Assembly (NCBI RefSeq): GCF_015679265.1
Contig: NZ_CP064942.1
Location: 2,522,001-2,586,000 of the forward strand
DNA length: 64,000 nt
Direction: 5' to 3'
DNA from: Pontivivens ytuae
GTDB taxonomy: Bacteria; Pseudomonadota; Alphaproteobacteria; Rhodobacterales; Rhodobacteraceae
Numbering within the stretch: the stretch's first letter is position 1; the number at the start of each line of letters is the position of its first letter. Positions 1-8,083 of this stretch are shown in pieces. A model generated the notes under the pieces. The model did not search any database and had not been told where the DNA came from. It worked only from the letters and a program-made list of their open reading frames with translations. The translations under genes and the position numbers were made by a program.

Positions 1-102
1 AGCCAGTTCGGCGACCTCGGCTTTATCTCGTTCGGTAACACGCGCAACATAATCTCGCGGCGTGGACTTGTGGATCAAGCTCACGAAGTCGCGGTAGGGC
101 AT
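1..102 (-). CDS. Probable sugar/LPS-locus methyltransferase, N-terminal fragment (runs off window)
   Basis: Only the first 34 codons are in the window. The ATG is at 102-100, 14 nt downstream of the stop of the APH-fold kinase gene, so it is probably the next gene of the same operon. The residues begin MPYRDFVSLIHKSTPRDY and continue VARVTERDKAEVAELA. From memory this opening resembles class I SAM-dependent methyltransferases of O-antigen clusters (HKST-RDY-ARV, then an AELA helix). The SAM-binding part lies outside the window, so the function is inferred from the opening and the glycan context only. Confidence 0.5.
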   Translation of the reverse strand, partial: MPYRDFVSLIHKSTPRDYVARVTERDKAEVAELA

Positions 103-116
103 GGTCTCTCTCCTCG

Positions 117-1133
117 CTAGGCAATTTCATCAAGTTTTGCGTGCGCCTTCGCGATTTGTGCGCGGCAACGTTCCGCATGATTGGTCCCTAACGCGAAGTC
201 GCGTCTGGCAGCGTCCTCAGGTAGGAAGTCATTCAGGATGATACAGGCCCATTTTACGCGGTAGACGTCACGCAGAGCTGCGGCGCGGGCTTCGAAGGCC
301 GCGCCGAGAGCGAGGCCGGCAGAGAGTGCCGAAACGAAAACATCGAAGCAGTCCTGAGGTGCGGGGATCTCTGGCACAGCGAAGAAATCACCGACGAGTT
401 TTGCTGGATCGTCCATGCCAGCATACTCGAAATCAAGGAAATTCAGAGTGTTATTATGGACAAGTGCGTTGTGAAAACCGAAATCCGAAGGCGAGATGAC
501 TCGTTCGGCCGGAACCAGTGGCGCATGGATATCTATACCGGCGCGCTTCGCATTTTCGAGAGTCGACGCTGCAACTTGTCGCCAGATCGGTGCCAGGCGA
601 TCTGTCACAAGGTCTACGGCCTGCTCAACGTAGGGCCGTGCGACATCGAGCGCGCGGAGCCGCTCGACCCTGCGCGCGACGGAGGCCAGATGTTCACCAA
701 TCGTAAAGCATGCTTCAGAGCCAGGTCCCATTGCGTCCGCTTCCGCCTCGGACGGTGGATTTAAGGAGACGATGAGGCGTGCGGCCTCTGCCACATCCTC
801 TGAGGTCGCGCTGCTGCTCCGCTTCTGTCCGGGCAGAAAGGTGTAGAGGGCGGCTCCAGCAGACGTATCCTTGGCAAGCGGCTTAGGTACGCACGCGATC
901 CCGTGAGCCTGAGCGTAAGTTAGGAAACGCCATTCTGCGCCCAACCGGTCGCGCTTGTCGGAGAAGTATACTTTCAAAACACTATCCGAGCCGCTGTCGC
1001 TGCGGAGCAGATAGACTCTATTGTTCTTTCCGCCAGACAAACGCTCCATGCTCGCAGGTGGTAACAGTCCGGCGCGACCCGCCAACTCTGCTGCAAGGCT
1101 CGTAGTTGCTGCGTCCGCCGTCGTGCTTGTCAT
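117..1133 (-). CDS. APH/choline-kinase-fold phosphotransferase
   Basis: 338 aa, the usual size of the aminoglycoside phosphotransferase / choline kinase fold. The N-lobe has a nucleotide-loop-like LSGGKNNRVYLL (about residue 33) and a VLKVYF strand carrying the ATP-binding Lys. The C-lobe has a Brenner-type catalytic loop SPSDFGFHNAL, in which Asp is the likely base, and the metal-binding LDFEYAGMDDP. In sugar loci such kinases phosphorylate free sugars or alcohols; the substrate is not evident here. Its ATG overlaps the stop of the upstream HAD gene (ATGA), which points to translational coupling. Aminoglycoside resistance is unlikely given the context. Confidence 0.8.
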   Translation of the reverse strand: MTSTTADAATTSLAAELAGRAGLLPPASMERLSGGKNNRVYLLRSDSGSDSVLKVYFSDKRDRLGAEWRFLTYAQAHGIACVPKPLAKDTSAGAALYTFLPGQKRSSSATSEDVAEAARLIVSLNPPSEAEADAMGPGSEACFTIGEHLASVARRVERLRALDVARPYVEQAVDLVTDRLAPIWRQVAASTLENAKRAGIDIHAPLVPAERVISPSDFGFHNALVHNNTLNFLDFEYAGMDDPAKLVGDFFAVPEIPAPQDCFDVFVSALSAGLALGAAFEARAAALRDVYRVKWACIILNDFLPEDAARRDFALGTNHAERCRAQIAKAHAKLDEIA

Positions 1134-1750
1134 CCCAAAGTAATAAGCAGTTCACCGATCTCTTCCCATGATCCAACATGGTGAAGGGCGGGATGGTCGC
1201 CGTTATGATGCCGCAGGGGATCGAAGAGCAGCGCCTTCGTTTCATCCGGAAAGCCCCTCATTGTCAGGATCTCCGGCAAGTCATCGATAAAGACGTCACA
1301 ATCGAGTTCGCCGATCCGGGCCACCTTTGCTTCCTTCGTTTCCTCGAAGAAGATAGCGTCGGCTGCAATCCGGTTGGGCCCGGTGATGTCCCTCAGATCG
1401 AGAAAGTTACGGGCGGCGGAATGTAAGTCGTAGGCAGGGCCCGCCAATGGGGTCCGAGTCTTGTGGCTGACGATGAATATCGCGTGACCCACTCCGACCG
1501 CCGCATCGACGAAGATGTCGAACCCCGGGTAGGGCGACACAAGATCCATGCCTGGGCCATAGATCCAACCCTGGAGTTCGGTGAATGCTTCCTTTCGGCC
1601 GGAGCTGTTCAGATGGTCGCGCACAGCGTTCTTGCTCATCCCGACATCTGGCGGGATCAGGCCCCTGTCCACGGCTGCTCGGTGGAATACGCCATCGTAA
1701 CAAGCAATTGTATTGTCAAAGTCGATTCCGATGCGCATTGCCTGATCCAT
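1130..1750 (-). CDS. HAD-superfamily phosphatase (5'-nucleotidase-like)
   Basis: 206 aa. HAD motif I is near the N-terminus (RIGIDFDNTI, nucleophile Asp and acid/base Asp), motif II is IFIVSHKT, motif III lies around KEAKVARI and motif IV is CDVFIDDLPEIL. It is probably a small phosphatase acting on a sugar phosphate or nucleotide made by the neighbouring enzymes; the exact substrate cannot be read from sequence. The ATG at 1750 overlaps the TGA of the alcohol dehydrogenase gene by one base (TGATG), and the 3' end overlaps the kinase start. A start four codons further in (MRIGIDF) is also possible. Confidence 0.75.
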   Translation of the reverse strand: MDQAMRIGIDFDNTIACYDGVFHRAAVDRGLIPPDVGMSKNAVRDHLNSSGRKEAFTELQGWIYGPGMDLVSPYPGFDIFVDAAVGVGHAIFIVSHKTRTPLAGPAYDLHSAARNFLDLRDITGPNRIAADAIFFEETKEAKVARIGELDCDVFIDDLPEILTMRGFPDETKALLFDPLRHHNGDHPALHHVGSWEEIGELLITLG

Positions 1751-2790
1751 CAGTCGAGCGACATGTCGATAAGAGGACGGCCAATGGTGCCCGCAGCCAG
1801 ATCAGTGAGAGCCTCGTTGATTTGCGATAGAGCGTATGGAGCCGATAGGAGATCTTGAACAGGGAAACGGTCGCTTGCGATTAGCTTCCCGAAGCGAGCG
1901 TAGTCGCGGTCGGGTACGCTGTCCCCCCCCCACGTGCCCAGAAGGCTTTTCCCCTGATTGAAGAGACCTGGGTCTAGCGAGAGGGCGTTGCCTGCCTTCG
2001 CGTTTCCGATCACTACGGCACGACCACCTTGAGCGCGGGTAGTCTGGAGTGCTTGTTTCATAACAGCTGGCTGGCCGGAGGCCTCGGCTGCGAGATCAAC
2101 GCCGCCTGGCACGATCTCTCGGATCGCCTCGACCACATCGGACTCGCTGGGGTCAAGTACGTGTGTTGCACCGTAGGTTATGGCCAGCTCCCGCCGGGCA
2201 GGGCTTGGATCAATACCGATCACCGGAGTCGCGCCGCTGAAGGCTGCAGCCATTACTGCATTGAGCCCGACGCCTCCAGTCCCGAACACAGCGACAGAAT
2301 CTCCCGGTCGTGCCTTCAAAACGTTGAAGACTGCACCCATGCCGGTTGGCGCGGCACATCCGAGCAGTACGCCAAGTTCCTGCGACAGCCCCACCGGCAC
2401 CTTTGTCAGGCGGTTTTCTGAGACGATAGCCAGCTTCTGGAACGTAGTTACGCCGCCGGCATTTACCTTTCTCCCCGCCCAGTCATAGACAGCTCCTCCG
2501 GCCTCCTGCCCAACGCCGCGGATCCACGAGAGCACGACTCTGTCATCCTGCTGCACCTTTGTGACTGCAGATCCAGTTTCTAGCACGACACCGGTCCCCT
2601 CGTGCCCTAGGCAATGAGGTACCCATTTGTCCTCGCCCTTTTCGCCGCGCCACTCCATTACCTGGGTACCGCACGCGCCCGAGTAGTTCACCTCGACCAG
2701 CACTTGGCCTGGCTTCAGTGCTGGAATTCCGATCTCGGCTACCTCCAGCGGCCTTCCGGTCTCCACAAGAATGGCGGCGCGAGTCTTCAT
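1750..2790 (-). CDS. Zinc-type alcohol dehydrogenase (MDR family)
   Basis: 346 aa medium-chain dehydrogenase. The catalytic zinc ligands are recognisable: Cys in GACGTQ (about 41), His-Glu in CLGHEGTG (about 62) and Cys in LLGCAAPTG. The NAD-binding Rossmann motif is FGTGGVGL. The structural-zinc lobe, normally four Cys after the WIxGCG segment, is missing: the segment reads SWIRGVGQEAGG with no Cys cluster. It probably oxidises or reduces a hydroxyl or carbonyl of a sugar intermediate in the glycan pathway. The ATG overlaps the stop of the transketolase C gene (ATGA). Confidence 0.85.
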   Translation of the reverse strand: MKTRAAILVETGRPLEVAEIGIPALKPGQVLVEVNYSGACGTQVMEWRGEKGEDKWVPHCLGHEGTGVVLETGSAVTKVQQDDRVVLSWIRGVGQEAGGAVYDWAGRKVNAGGVTTFQKLAIVSENRLTKVPVGLSQELGVLLGCAAPTGMGAVFNVLKARPGDSVAVFGTGGVGLNAVMAAAFSGATPVIGIDPSPARRELAITYGATHVLDPSESDVVEAIREIVPGGVDLAAEASGQPAVMKQALQTTRAQGGRAVVIGNAKAGNALSLDPGLFNQGKSLLGTWGGDSVPDRDYARFGKLIASDRFPVQDLLSAPYALSQINEALTDLAAGTIGRPLIDMSLD

Positions 2791-3725
2791 GATGCTTCCT
2801 TCTGACGACGGGTCTCTACGATGCGGCCGGCGATTTGCTGCGCGGAGAGGCCCAACTGCTCACGTGCAAAATCCTGCTCACCTGAAAGCTTGTAGAAGCG
2901 GTCCGGCGTGCCAATCCGAAGCAAGCTGCCACTGCGTGTGCCCGTATCGATGAGCCACTCCGCGACTGCTGCGCCGAAGCCGCCGATCACCGAGTGTTCC
3001 TCGACAGTCACGATGAGCGGATGATCGGCAAAGGCTGTCGCGAGATACACCTCGTCCAAGGGCTTTACTGTATGGAAGCTTGCTACGGAGGCGGAGATGC
3101 CTTCCTTCTCCAGCAGATCAGCGGCTTCCAGCACTTCGGGCAGCATGTTGCCGGTGGAGAGCAGACAAACGTCTCTTCCCTTGCGAAGGCTAAGGGCGCG
3201 GCCAATGGCGAAGTCGGCCGGGATGCTGTCATGAACTACTGGTTCGCCCTTCTTACCCATGCGGATGTAGCAGGGCCGGTCGTCCGCGATCGCGGCGCGC
3301 AGTGCTGCGCGCACCTCCCACTCATCGCCGGGGCACACGACAGTCATGTTCGGGATCGACCGGAGGAACGAGATGTCCTCGCAGGAATGATGCGTTGGCC
3401 CGAGGCCGGCATATGCGAGACCCGCACCCACCGCTACTATGGTTACCGGTGCTTCGTGGTAGCAGACATCGGTACGGATTTGCTCTAGGCAGCGGGTCGT
3501 CACAAAAGGTGTGATCGTATAGGCAATGGGCCGAAGGCCGGACATTGCCATCCCTGCGGCGACGCCCATCATATTTTGTTCGGCAATACCGCAGTTGAAG
3601 AAGCGGTCCGGATGCTTCGCGCGGAACTTGTCGAAGAGCCGGTTTCCGATGTCGCCTGACAGCATTACCACGCGGTTGTCCTCGCCGCCGAGTGTAGTCA
3701 GTTCGTTCGCGAACGCGTTTCTCAT
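2787..3725 (-). CDS. Transketolase, C-terminal subunit (Pyr + C domains)
   Basis: 312 aa, corresponding to the pyrimidine-binding and C-terminal domains of a split transketolase. The motif CGIAEQNMMGVAAG contains the Glu that activates the TPP aminopyrimidine. GLGPTHHSCEDI holds the conserved His pair and is followed by the allosteric-type C-terminal domain. It pairs with the N subunit encoded directly upstream (ATGA overlap). In this locus the pair could supply sedoheptulose 7-phosphate, or transfer a C2 ketol unit onto a keto-sugar. A housekeeping transketolase is normally one polypeptide, so this split copy is pathway-specific. Confidence 0.88.
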   Translation of the reverse strand: MRNAFANELTTLGGEDNRVVMLSGDIGNRLFDKFRAKHPDRFFNCGIAEQNMMGVAAGMAMSGLRPIAYTITPFVTTRCLEQIRTDVCYHEAPVTIVAVGAGLAYAGLGPTHHSCEDISFLRSIPNMTVVCPGDEWEVRAALRAAIADDRPCYIRMGKKGEPVVHDSIPADFAIGRALSLRKGRDVCLLSTGNMLPEVLEAADLLEKEGISASVASFHTVKPLDEVYLATAFADHPLIVTVEEHSVIGGFGAAVAEWLIDTGTRSGSLLRIGTPDRFYKLSGEQDFAREQLGLSAQQIAGRIVETRRQKEAS

Positions 3726-4564
3726 ACCAGACCAAGCTCCTCGTGCGCTGCGGCGACCTCATCGGCGGTCGGGGCACGGTAGTGCCAGTTGTTGTCGTCC
3801 TCCATGAAGGAGACACCCTTTCCCTTTATGGTGTGGGCGATCAAGGCGACAGGCCGCGCCGCTTCGTACCCAACGGCCGCCATCTCAACAGCAAGCGCCG
3901 CGATGTCATGACCGTCGATCTCTCTCGCGTCCCAGCCGAAGGCCGCCCACTTATCGCGGAGAGGAGCCAGTTCCAGCGTCTCGTTCGATCGTGCGGTTGC
4001 CTGCCACTTATTGTAGTCCACGATAACGCAGAGGTTGCCCAGGCGTTGAGCTGAGGCCAGCATCGCTGCCTCCCAGACGGAGCCCTCATTGTTCTCACCG
4101 TCCGAAAGCAGGGCGAAGACGCGGAAGCGTTCGCCTCGGATACGCCCCGCCATCGCCATGCCTACTCCTATGGGGAGACCGTGGCCCAGCGAGCCCGTCG
4201 CCGCCTCTACTCCCGGCAGCAGATTGGCGGGTGGATGCTCTGCAAGGCGGCCGCCGTCTTGGCAAAAGCTATCCAATTCTTCTTCGGGTAAGAAACCGCG
4301 ATAGGCAAGTGCAGCATATAGCGCTGCCGCAGCGTGCCCCTTCGAAAGGATGAAGCGATCTCGCTCCGGCGCGTCCGGCGTCGCTGGGTTCACGTTCAGC
4401 ACATGCCAGTAGGCCGCAGCAAGAACGTCACAGGCAGAAAGGCACGACGCGAGATGGGCGGCGCGCGCCTTGTGGCTCATCTCCACTACCCGTCCGCGGA
4501 GTTGGGCGGCCTTGCGTTGCAGAAGGACCGTGTCCAGTAGGTTATGGTCTTTCGTATTGGTCAT
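3722..4564 (-). CDS. Transketolase, N-terminal (TPP-binding) subunit
   Basis: 280 aa. TPP pyrophosphate/Mg binding is shown by LLSDGENNEGSVWEA followed by VIVDYNK, a variant of the GDGxxxEGxxWEA pattern. GSLGHGLPIGVGMA and FILSKGHAAAALYAAL are the other family signatures. Split transketolases of about 280 + 310 aa are common in secondary-metabolite and glycan clusters. It lies 38 nt downstream of the dehydratase-like SDR and overlaps the C subunit by four bases. Confidence 0.88.
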   Translation of the reverse strand: MTNTKDHNLLDTVLLQRKAAQLRGRVVEMSHKARAAHLASCLSACDVLAAAYWHVLNVNPATPDAPERDRFILSKGHAAAALYAALAYRGFLPEEELDSFCQDGGRLAEHPPANLLPGVEAATGSLGHGLPIGVGMAMAGRIRGERFRVFALLSDGENNEGSVWEAAMLASAQRLGNLCVIVDYNKWQATARSNETLELAPLRDKWAAFGWDAREIDGHDIAALAVEMAAVGYEAARPVALIAHTIKGKGVSFMEDDNNWHYRAPTADEVAAAHEELGLV

Positions 4565-4602
4565 TGCAGCCTCCTCGGCAGCTCGGCAGGCAGTGAGCGA
4601 GC

Positions 4603-5601
4603 CTAAGGGCGGTGTTCATATTTATGAGGCAGATCAGGTAGAGCATTTCGGAACCGTTCTGCCCACGATACGATATCATCAATCCCCTCAGCGAGGCTTG
4701 TGCGGTCCCGCCAACCGAGCTCAGTTCGGAGTTTAACGCTGTCGAGCGTATAAGCTGCATCCTTGCCTGGACGATCTGGTCCTATCTCGACGCATTCATC
4801 GAAGTTGCGGCCCAGCCGTTCTAGGATCATCTCAACCAAACGGCGGATGGAGACGAGCTCATAGCCAGAGATGTGGTAGGTTTCTCCGATCCGTCCTTGT
4901 CGTGCGATCCGAAGTGTGGCGTCGGATACGTCGGTCATGTGGACGAAGACACGCACCGATTTGCCGCCGCCGTCCAGCCGTAGCTTCTGCCCACCGAGAG
5001 CAGCGAAGACTGTTCGCGGAATGATGCGATAGAGTTGCTGGCCGGGTCCGTAGACGTTCGCGGCCCGCGTCGACACAGCTGGAAAATCATGGGTGTCCAC
5101 ATAGGTGCGCAGGCTCATGTCGCCGGCGGCGCGGGACACAGCGTAAGGCGTGGACGGATTGAACGGCGCGTCCTCATTCACCCATCCGTCCGTCGAGCCA
5201 TAAACCTCCGGCGTCGTAATGTGGACATACCGTTCCAGAAATCTGTGCCCGCGCAGGCGCTCATGCAGGCGCACAGTTGATACAACGTTGGTCATCATCC
5301 AGTGGTCTGGATTCTGCCAGCTTTCTCCAACCATACTCTGCGCTGCGAAGTTCACTACATGAGTGATTTGCTCCTGTTTGAGCAGCGCTTCCAACGCGTC
5401 GAGGTCGTGATTTATGTCGATCCGCTCGAAACGGACGGCGCCCGGCCTCTCTTGCCATTTGTATGGTAGGAGCGGTGTCGGAGCCTCCGGCGAGCGAGAC
5501 GTGGCGATGACGTCGATGCCGCTTGCCGCGAGGAAGTCGCAGAACGTCGCACCGGAAAAAGAATTCGATCCGAGAACCAAGAAGCGCTCGTGCCCGCTCA
5601 T
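4603..5601 (-). CDS. Extended SDR, nucleotide-sugar 4,6-dehydratase-like
   Basis: 332 aa from the ATG at 5601, chosen because it overlaps the isomerase stop as ATGA. The NAD-binding loop is VLGSNSFSG, FAAQSMVGESW resembles the GDP-mannose/dTDP-glucose dehydratase substrate loop, and TTPEVYGS carries the Thr and the dehydratase Glu position. The catalytic Tyr is in TPYAVSRAAGD, where the usual YxxxK Lys is Arg. RAANVYGPGQ is typical of dTDP-glucose 4,6-dehydratases. It probably acts on a nucleotide-activated hexose or heptose, giving a 4-keto intermediate if dehydratase chemistry is retained. Confidence 0.8.
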   Translation of the reverse strand: MSGHERFLVLGSNSFSGATFCDFLAASGIDVIATSRSPEAPTPLLPYKWQERPGAVRFERIDINHDLDALEALLKQEQITHVVNFAAQSMVGESWQNPDHWMMTNVVSTVRLHERLRGHRFLERYVHITTPEVYGSTDGWVNEDAPFNPSTPYAVSRAAGDMSLRTYVDTHDFPAVSTRAANVYGPGQQLYRIIPRTVFAALGGQKLRLDGGGKSVRVFVHMTDVSDATLRIARQGRIGETYHISGYELVSIRRLVEMILERLGRNFDECVEIGPDRPGKDAAYTLDSVKLRTELGWRDRTSLAEGIDDIVSWAERFRNALPDLPHKYEHRP

Positions 5602-6206
5602 GTCCGATGCTCCGCCGGGACAATTTCGTCGCTGTGTAAGGAGAGCCACTGCATAAGCATGTGACCTATGATGAGTTGCATGTCTTCAGCGACCTGCATG
5701 TCATCGAGTTGTATGTGAATTGGCATATCGGCCATCTGGAGTGCTTTGCCGCCGGAAAAGCCGAGGATTGCGTAGCTTTTCATACCGATGCGGCGCGCCT
5801 CTTCCAAAGCTTCCAAAATGTTCGGAGAGTTGCCGCTCCCTGAGAATACGACGAGCACGTCGCCCGCCCGAGCCTGTACGGCAAGTTGGAGGGAGAAAAC
5901 CTTGTCATAGCCCTCATCATTTGCGAGGCAGGTAAGGACTGCAGGGTTGGCTGGAAGGCCGTGCACGCGCAGTCCAGAGCCTGCACGCTTTGAGAGCGCG
6001 TAAAGAAAGTCGTTGGCAAGGTGCACAGCGTTGCCTGCGCTGCCTCCGTTTCCTGCGAGAAAAACTTGGCGGCCCGTCTTCCAACAGTCTAGCAAATCAT
6101 ACGCAAGTTCCTGAACCAGAGACCAGTCGAACTCAGACAACAGGTGAGAGATACGCTTGGAGTAGGCCTTGAAATGATCTGCCGGATCCGGGATCGCGGT
6201 GGTCAT
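5598..6206 (-). CDS. SIS-domain phosphosugar isomerase, GmhA family
   Basis: 202 aa. The start at 6206 makes an ATGA overlap with the upstream epimerase. The SIS fold is clear: FLAGNGGSAGNAVHLAND, then LANDEGYDKVF and VVFSGSGNSPNI, as in sedoheptulose-7-phosphate isomerase GmhA. By eye, the two catalytic positions of E. coli GmhA (Glu in the HLAxE region, His near the C-terminus) appear as Asp in LANDF and Gln in AEDMQLIIGH, so exact GmhA activity is uncertain. The likely role is conversion of sedoheptulose 7-phosphate or a related ketose phosphate. Confidence 0.78.
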   Translation of the reverse strand: MTTAIPDPADHFKAYSKRISHLLSEFDWSLVQELAYDLLDCWKTGRQVFLAGNGGSAGNAVHLANDFLYALSKRAGSGLRVHGLPANPAVLTCLANDEGYDKVFSLQLAVQARAGDVLVVFSGSGNSPNILEALEEARRIGMKSYAILGFSGGKALQMADMPIHIQLDDMQVAEDMQLIIGHMLMQWLSLHSDEIVPAEHRT

Positions 6207-7141
6207 TTGGCATAGCCCTTCTGCATCCATTTCAGGTTGTGGAACCTATCGTCATTTACAAGCGCTCCTTGCCGGTAGAGGCCGACCATCTCCTTGATTG
6301 CGTCCTCAACGGTCTTCTGGGGGCGAAAGCCCGTGGCGAGCAGGCGGTCGGAATTTACACGGTAGGAGCGTGGATCATTGGATGGTGTCACCGCGATCTC
6401 AGCATCTACGTGCTTTTGTACCATCTTAGCGATGTCCATAATCGAGATGTTCTCAAAACCCGCATTGTAAACACCTGTGTGTTCGGGGTGTTCAAGTAGA
6501 AATACATAGAGATCTGTAATGTCGTCGATATGAATATTTGGTCTGGTCTGATCGCCGCCGAAGACGGTTATTTTGCCCTTTTCCAAAGCCTGCATCGTCA
6601 AAAGGTTGACCGATACATCAAGCCGCATACGGGGCGAAAAACCACAGACCGTAGCCGGGCGCACCATTTGCACGACCATGTCTTCCGCATAGGACATTAG
6701 GATGCGTTCGGCGCACATCTTAGTCTTGTTATATTCGGAGATGGGAACAAGTTCGAGATCCTCGACAACCTGGTCCTCCTCCTTGACACCGTAGACGCTG
6801 CCCGACGAAGCGTAAATGAAGCGATTTACTCCTCTTCGCTTCGCCTGATCGGCAAGCTGCATCGTCGCGAGGCAAGAGATTTCCCAAGTCAGCTTCGGGT
6901 CCAGGTCTCCACAAGGGTCATTCGCCACGCTAGAAAGATGGATAATGGCATCCACGTCATCCAGTGGCACAGAATCTATGTCGCGTACATCGCCCTTCAC
7001 GACGGTTAGGTCTGGATGCGGTGTCAACTCGTTGCCGAACCACTGGATATCAAAGCCGACGACGGAGTGCCCTGCGGCTAGAAGTTTGGGAACCAGAACG
7101 CTCCCCTTGTAGCCACATGCACCGGTAACGAGAATCTTCAT
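6203..7141 (-). CDS. NAD-dependent epimerase/dehydratase (extended SDR)
   Basis: 312 aa. It has the glycine-rich loop VTGACGYKGSVLVPKLL, IHLSSVANDP, YASSGSVYG and a canonical catalytic SEYNKTK (Tyr-xxx-Lys), then VRPATVCGFSPRMR and a C-terminal substrate domain. It is a sugar-nucleotide epimerase, reductase or dehydratase; the substrate is not readable from sequence. It is the first gene of the overlapping operon that runs left to the window edge, and 143 nt separate it from the ABC exporter gene. Confidence 0.82.
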   Translation of the reverse strand: MKILVTGACGYKGSVLVPKLLAAGHSVVGFDIQWFGNELTPHPDLTVVKGDVRDIDSVPLDDVDAIIHLSSVANDPCGDLDPKLTWEISCLATMQLADQAKRRGVNRFIYASSGSVYGVKEEDQVVEDLELVPISEYNKTKMCAERILMSYAEDMVVQMVRPATVCGFSPRMRLDVSVNLLTMQALEKGKITVFGGDQTRPNIHIDDITDLYVFLLEHPEHTGVYNAGFENISIMDIAKMVQKHVDAEIAVTPSNDPRSYRVNSDRLLATGFRPQKTVEDAIKEMVGLYRQGALVNDDRFHNLKWMQKGYAK

Positions 7142-7157
7142 GGAGCCCCTCTTATCT

Positions 7158-7181
7158 GCTGCCTCTTCGCGCTGAGGCAGC
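7158..7181. terminator. 8-bp inverted repeat between wzt-like gene and epimerase operon
   Basis: GCTGCCTC, an 8-nt loop and GAGGCAGC form a perfect hairpin in the 143-nt gap downstream of the exporter ATPase gene. There is no T-tract on either strand, so factor-independent termination is doubtful. It may instead separate two transcription units. Confidence 0.35.
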
Positions 7182-7284
7182 GATCACCAACCTTGTCGGC
7201 GAACTCAGTTTCCTTGCCCACCGCGCTTATCCATTGCCTGTCACGCGCGCAATGGTGAATTCGCTTTGATTTGTGAACACTTGC

Positions 7285-8073
7285 TCATGAGGCGCAGTCG
7301 CCATAGGCCTTTAGAACTTCATTCGGGCAACCGTCCATGCGTATGTCGCCTTGGTCCAGCCATAAGACGCGGTTGCATGTTTTCTCGATGATCTCCGCGT
7401 TGTGGGAGGCGATGAACAGGATACCGCTTGCCCCAACCATCTCCCGCAGACGCTTCTGCGCCTTCTCAACGAACGTGCTATCGCCTACCCCGATCCACTC
7501 ATCCATCAGTAGGATGTCAGGGACCATGGAGGTCGAGATAGCGAAGCCGAGCCGCAGGACCATCCCACTCGAATACGTGCGGACAGGCATGTGCAGGAAC
7601 TCGCCAAGTTCCGTCACTTCTGCGATGTCCTCCATCCGGCGCTCGAGCTGCTTTTTTCCAACGCCGCGCAAGAGACAGCGAACGCGTATGTTCTCGTAGC
7701 CCGATGCTTCGATATCGAGGCCGAGATTGATGTCGATGAGGGATTGGACACGCCCCCGAATGCGTACGAGGCCCGATACAGGCTCATATACGCCGGCGAG
7801 TGCACGCAGGAGTGTGGACTTTCCAGAGCCGTTCCGGCCAATCAGGCCGATGCGATCACCGTGTTTAGCCTCGAAGCTCAGGGACTTCAGAGCACGGACG
7901 ACCAGCCGGTCGTCGGAACTGAGGCCTACTCGCCCTGCAGTCGTGAACTGAAGCATTGAACGCTTCAGTGACCGACCATGGGACGAATAGATCGGGAACT
8001 CGACGTTGACATTCTCGAAGCTGACGTGAGCGCCAACATCAGTGTCGGGCTTGATATCCATGAGTTGGGTCAT
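7285..8073 (-). CDS. Polysaccharide ABC exporter ATPase (Wzt/KpsT type)
   Basis: 262 aa. Walker A is GLIGRNGSGKSTLLRAL (about residue 96), the signature is TYSSGMVLRLGFAI and Walker B is ILLMDEWIGVGD, the hallmark of the Wzt/RfbE/KpsT/TagH branch. There is no extended C-terminal carbohydrate-binding domain as found in E. coli O9a Wzt, so this is a short KpsT-like ATPase. It lies 10 nt after the stop of the permease and should energise export of the glycan made by this locus. Confidence 0.9.
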   Translation of the reverse strand: MTQLMDIKPDTDVGAHVSFENVNVEFPIYSSHGRSLKRSMLQFTTAGRVGLSSDDRLVVRALKSLSFEAKHGDRIGLIGRNGSGKSTLLRALAGVYEPVSGLVRIRGRVQSLIDINLGLDIEASGYENIRVRCLLRGVGKKQLERRMEDIAEVTELGEFLHMPVRTYSSGMVLRLGFAISTSMVPDILLMDEWIGVGDSTFVEKAQKRLREMVGASGILFIASHNAEIIEKTCNRVLWLDQGDIRMDGCPNEVLKAYGDCAS

Positions 8074-8083
8074 ACCGAAGTCC

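Noticed and set aside
117..1133. Aminoglycoside-resistance gene
   Set aside because: APH fold only; it lies inside a coupled sugar-biosynthesis operon, so a metabolic kinase is far more likely.
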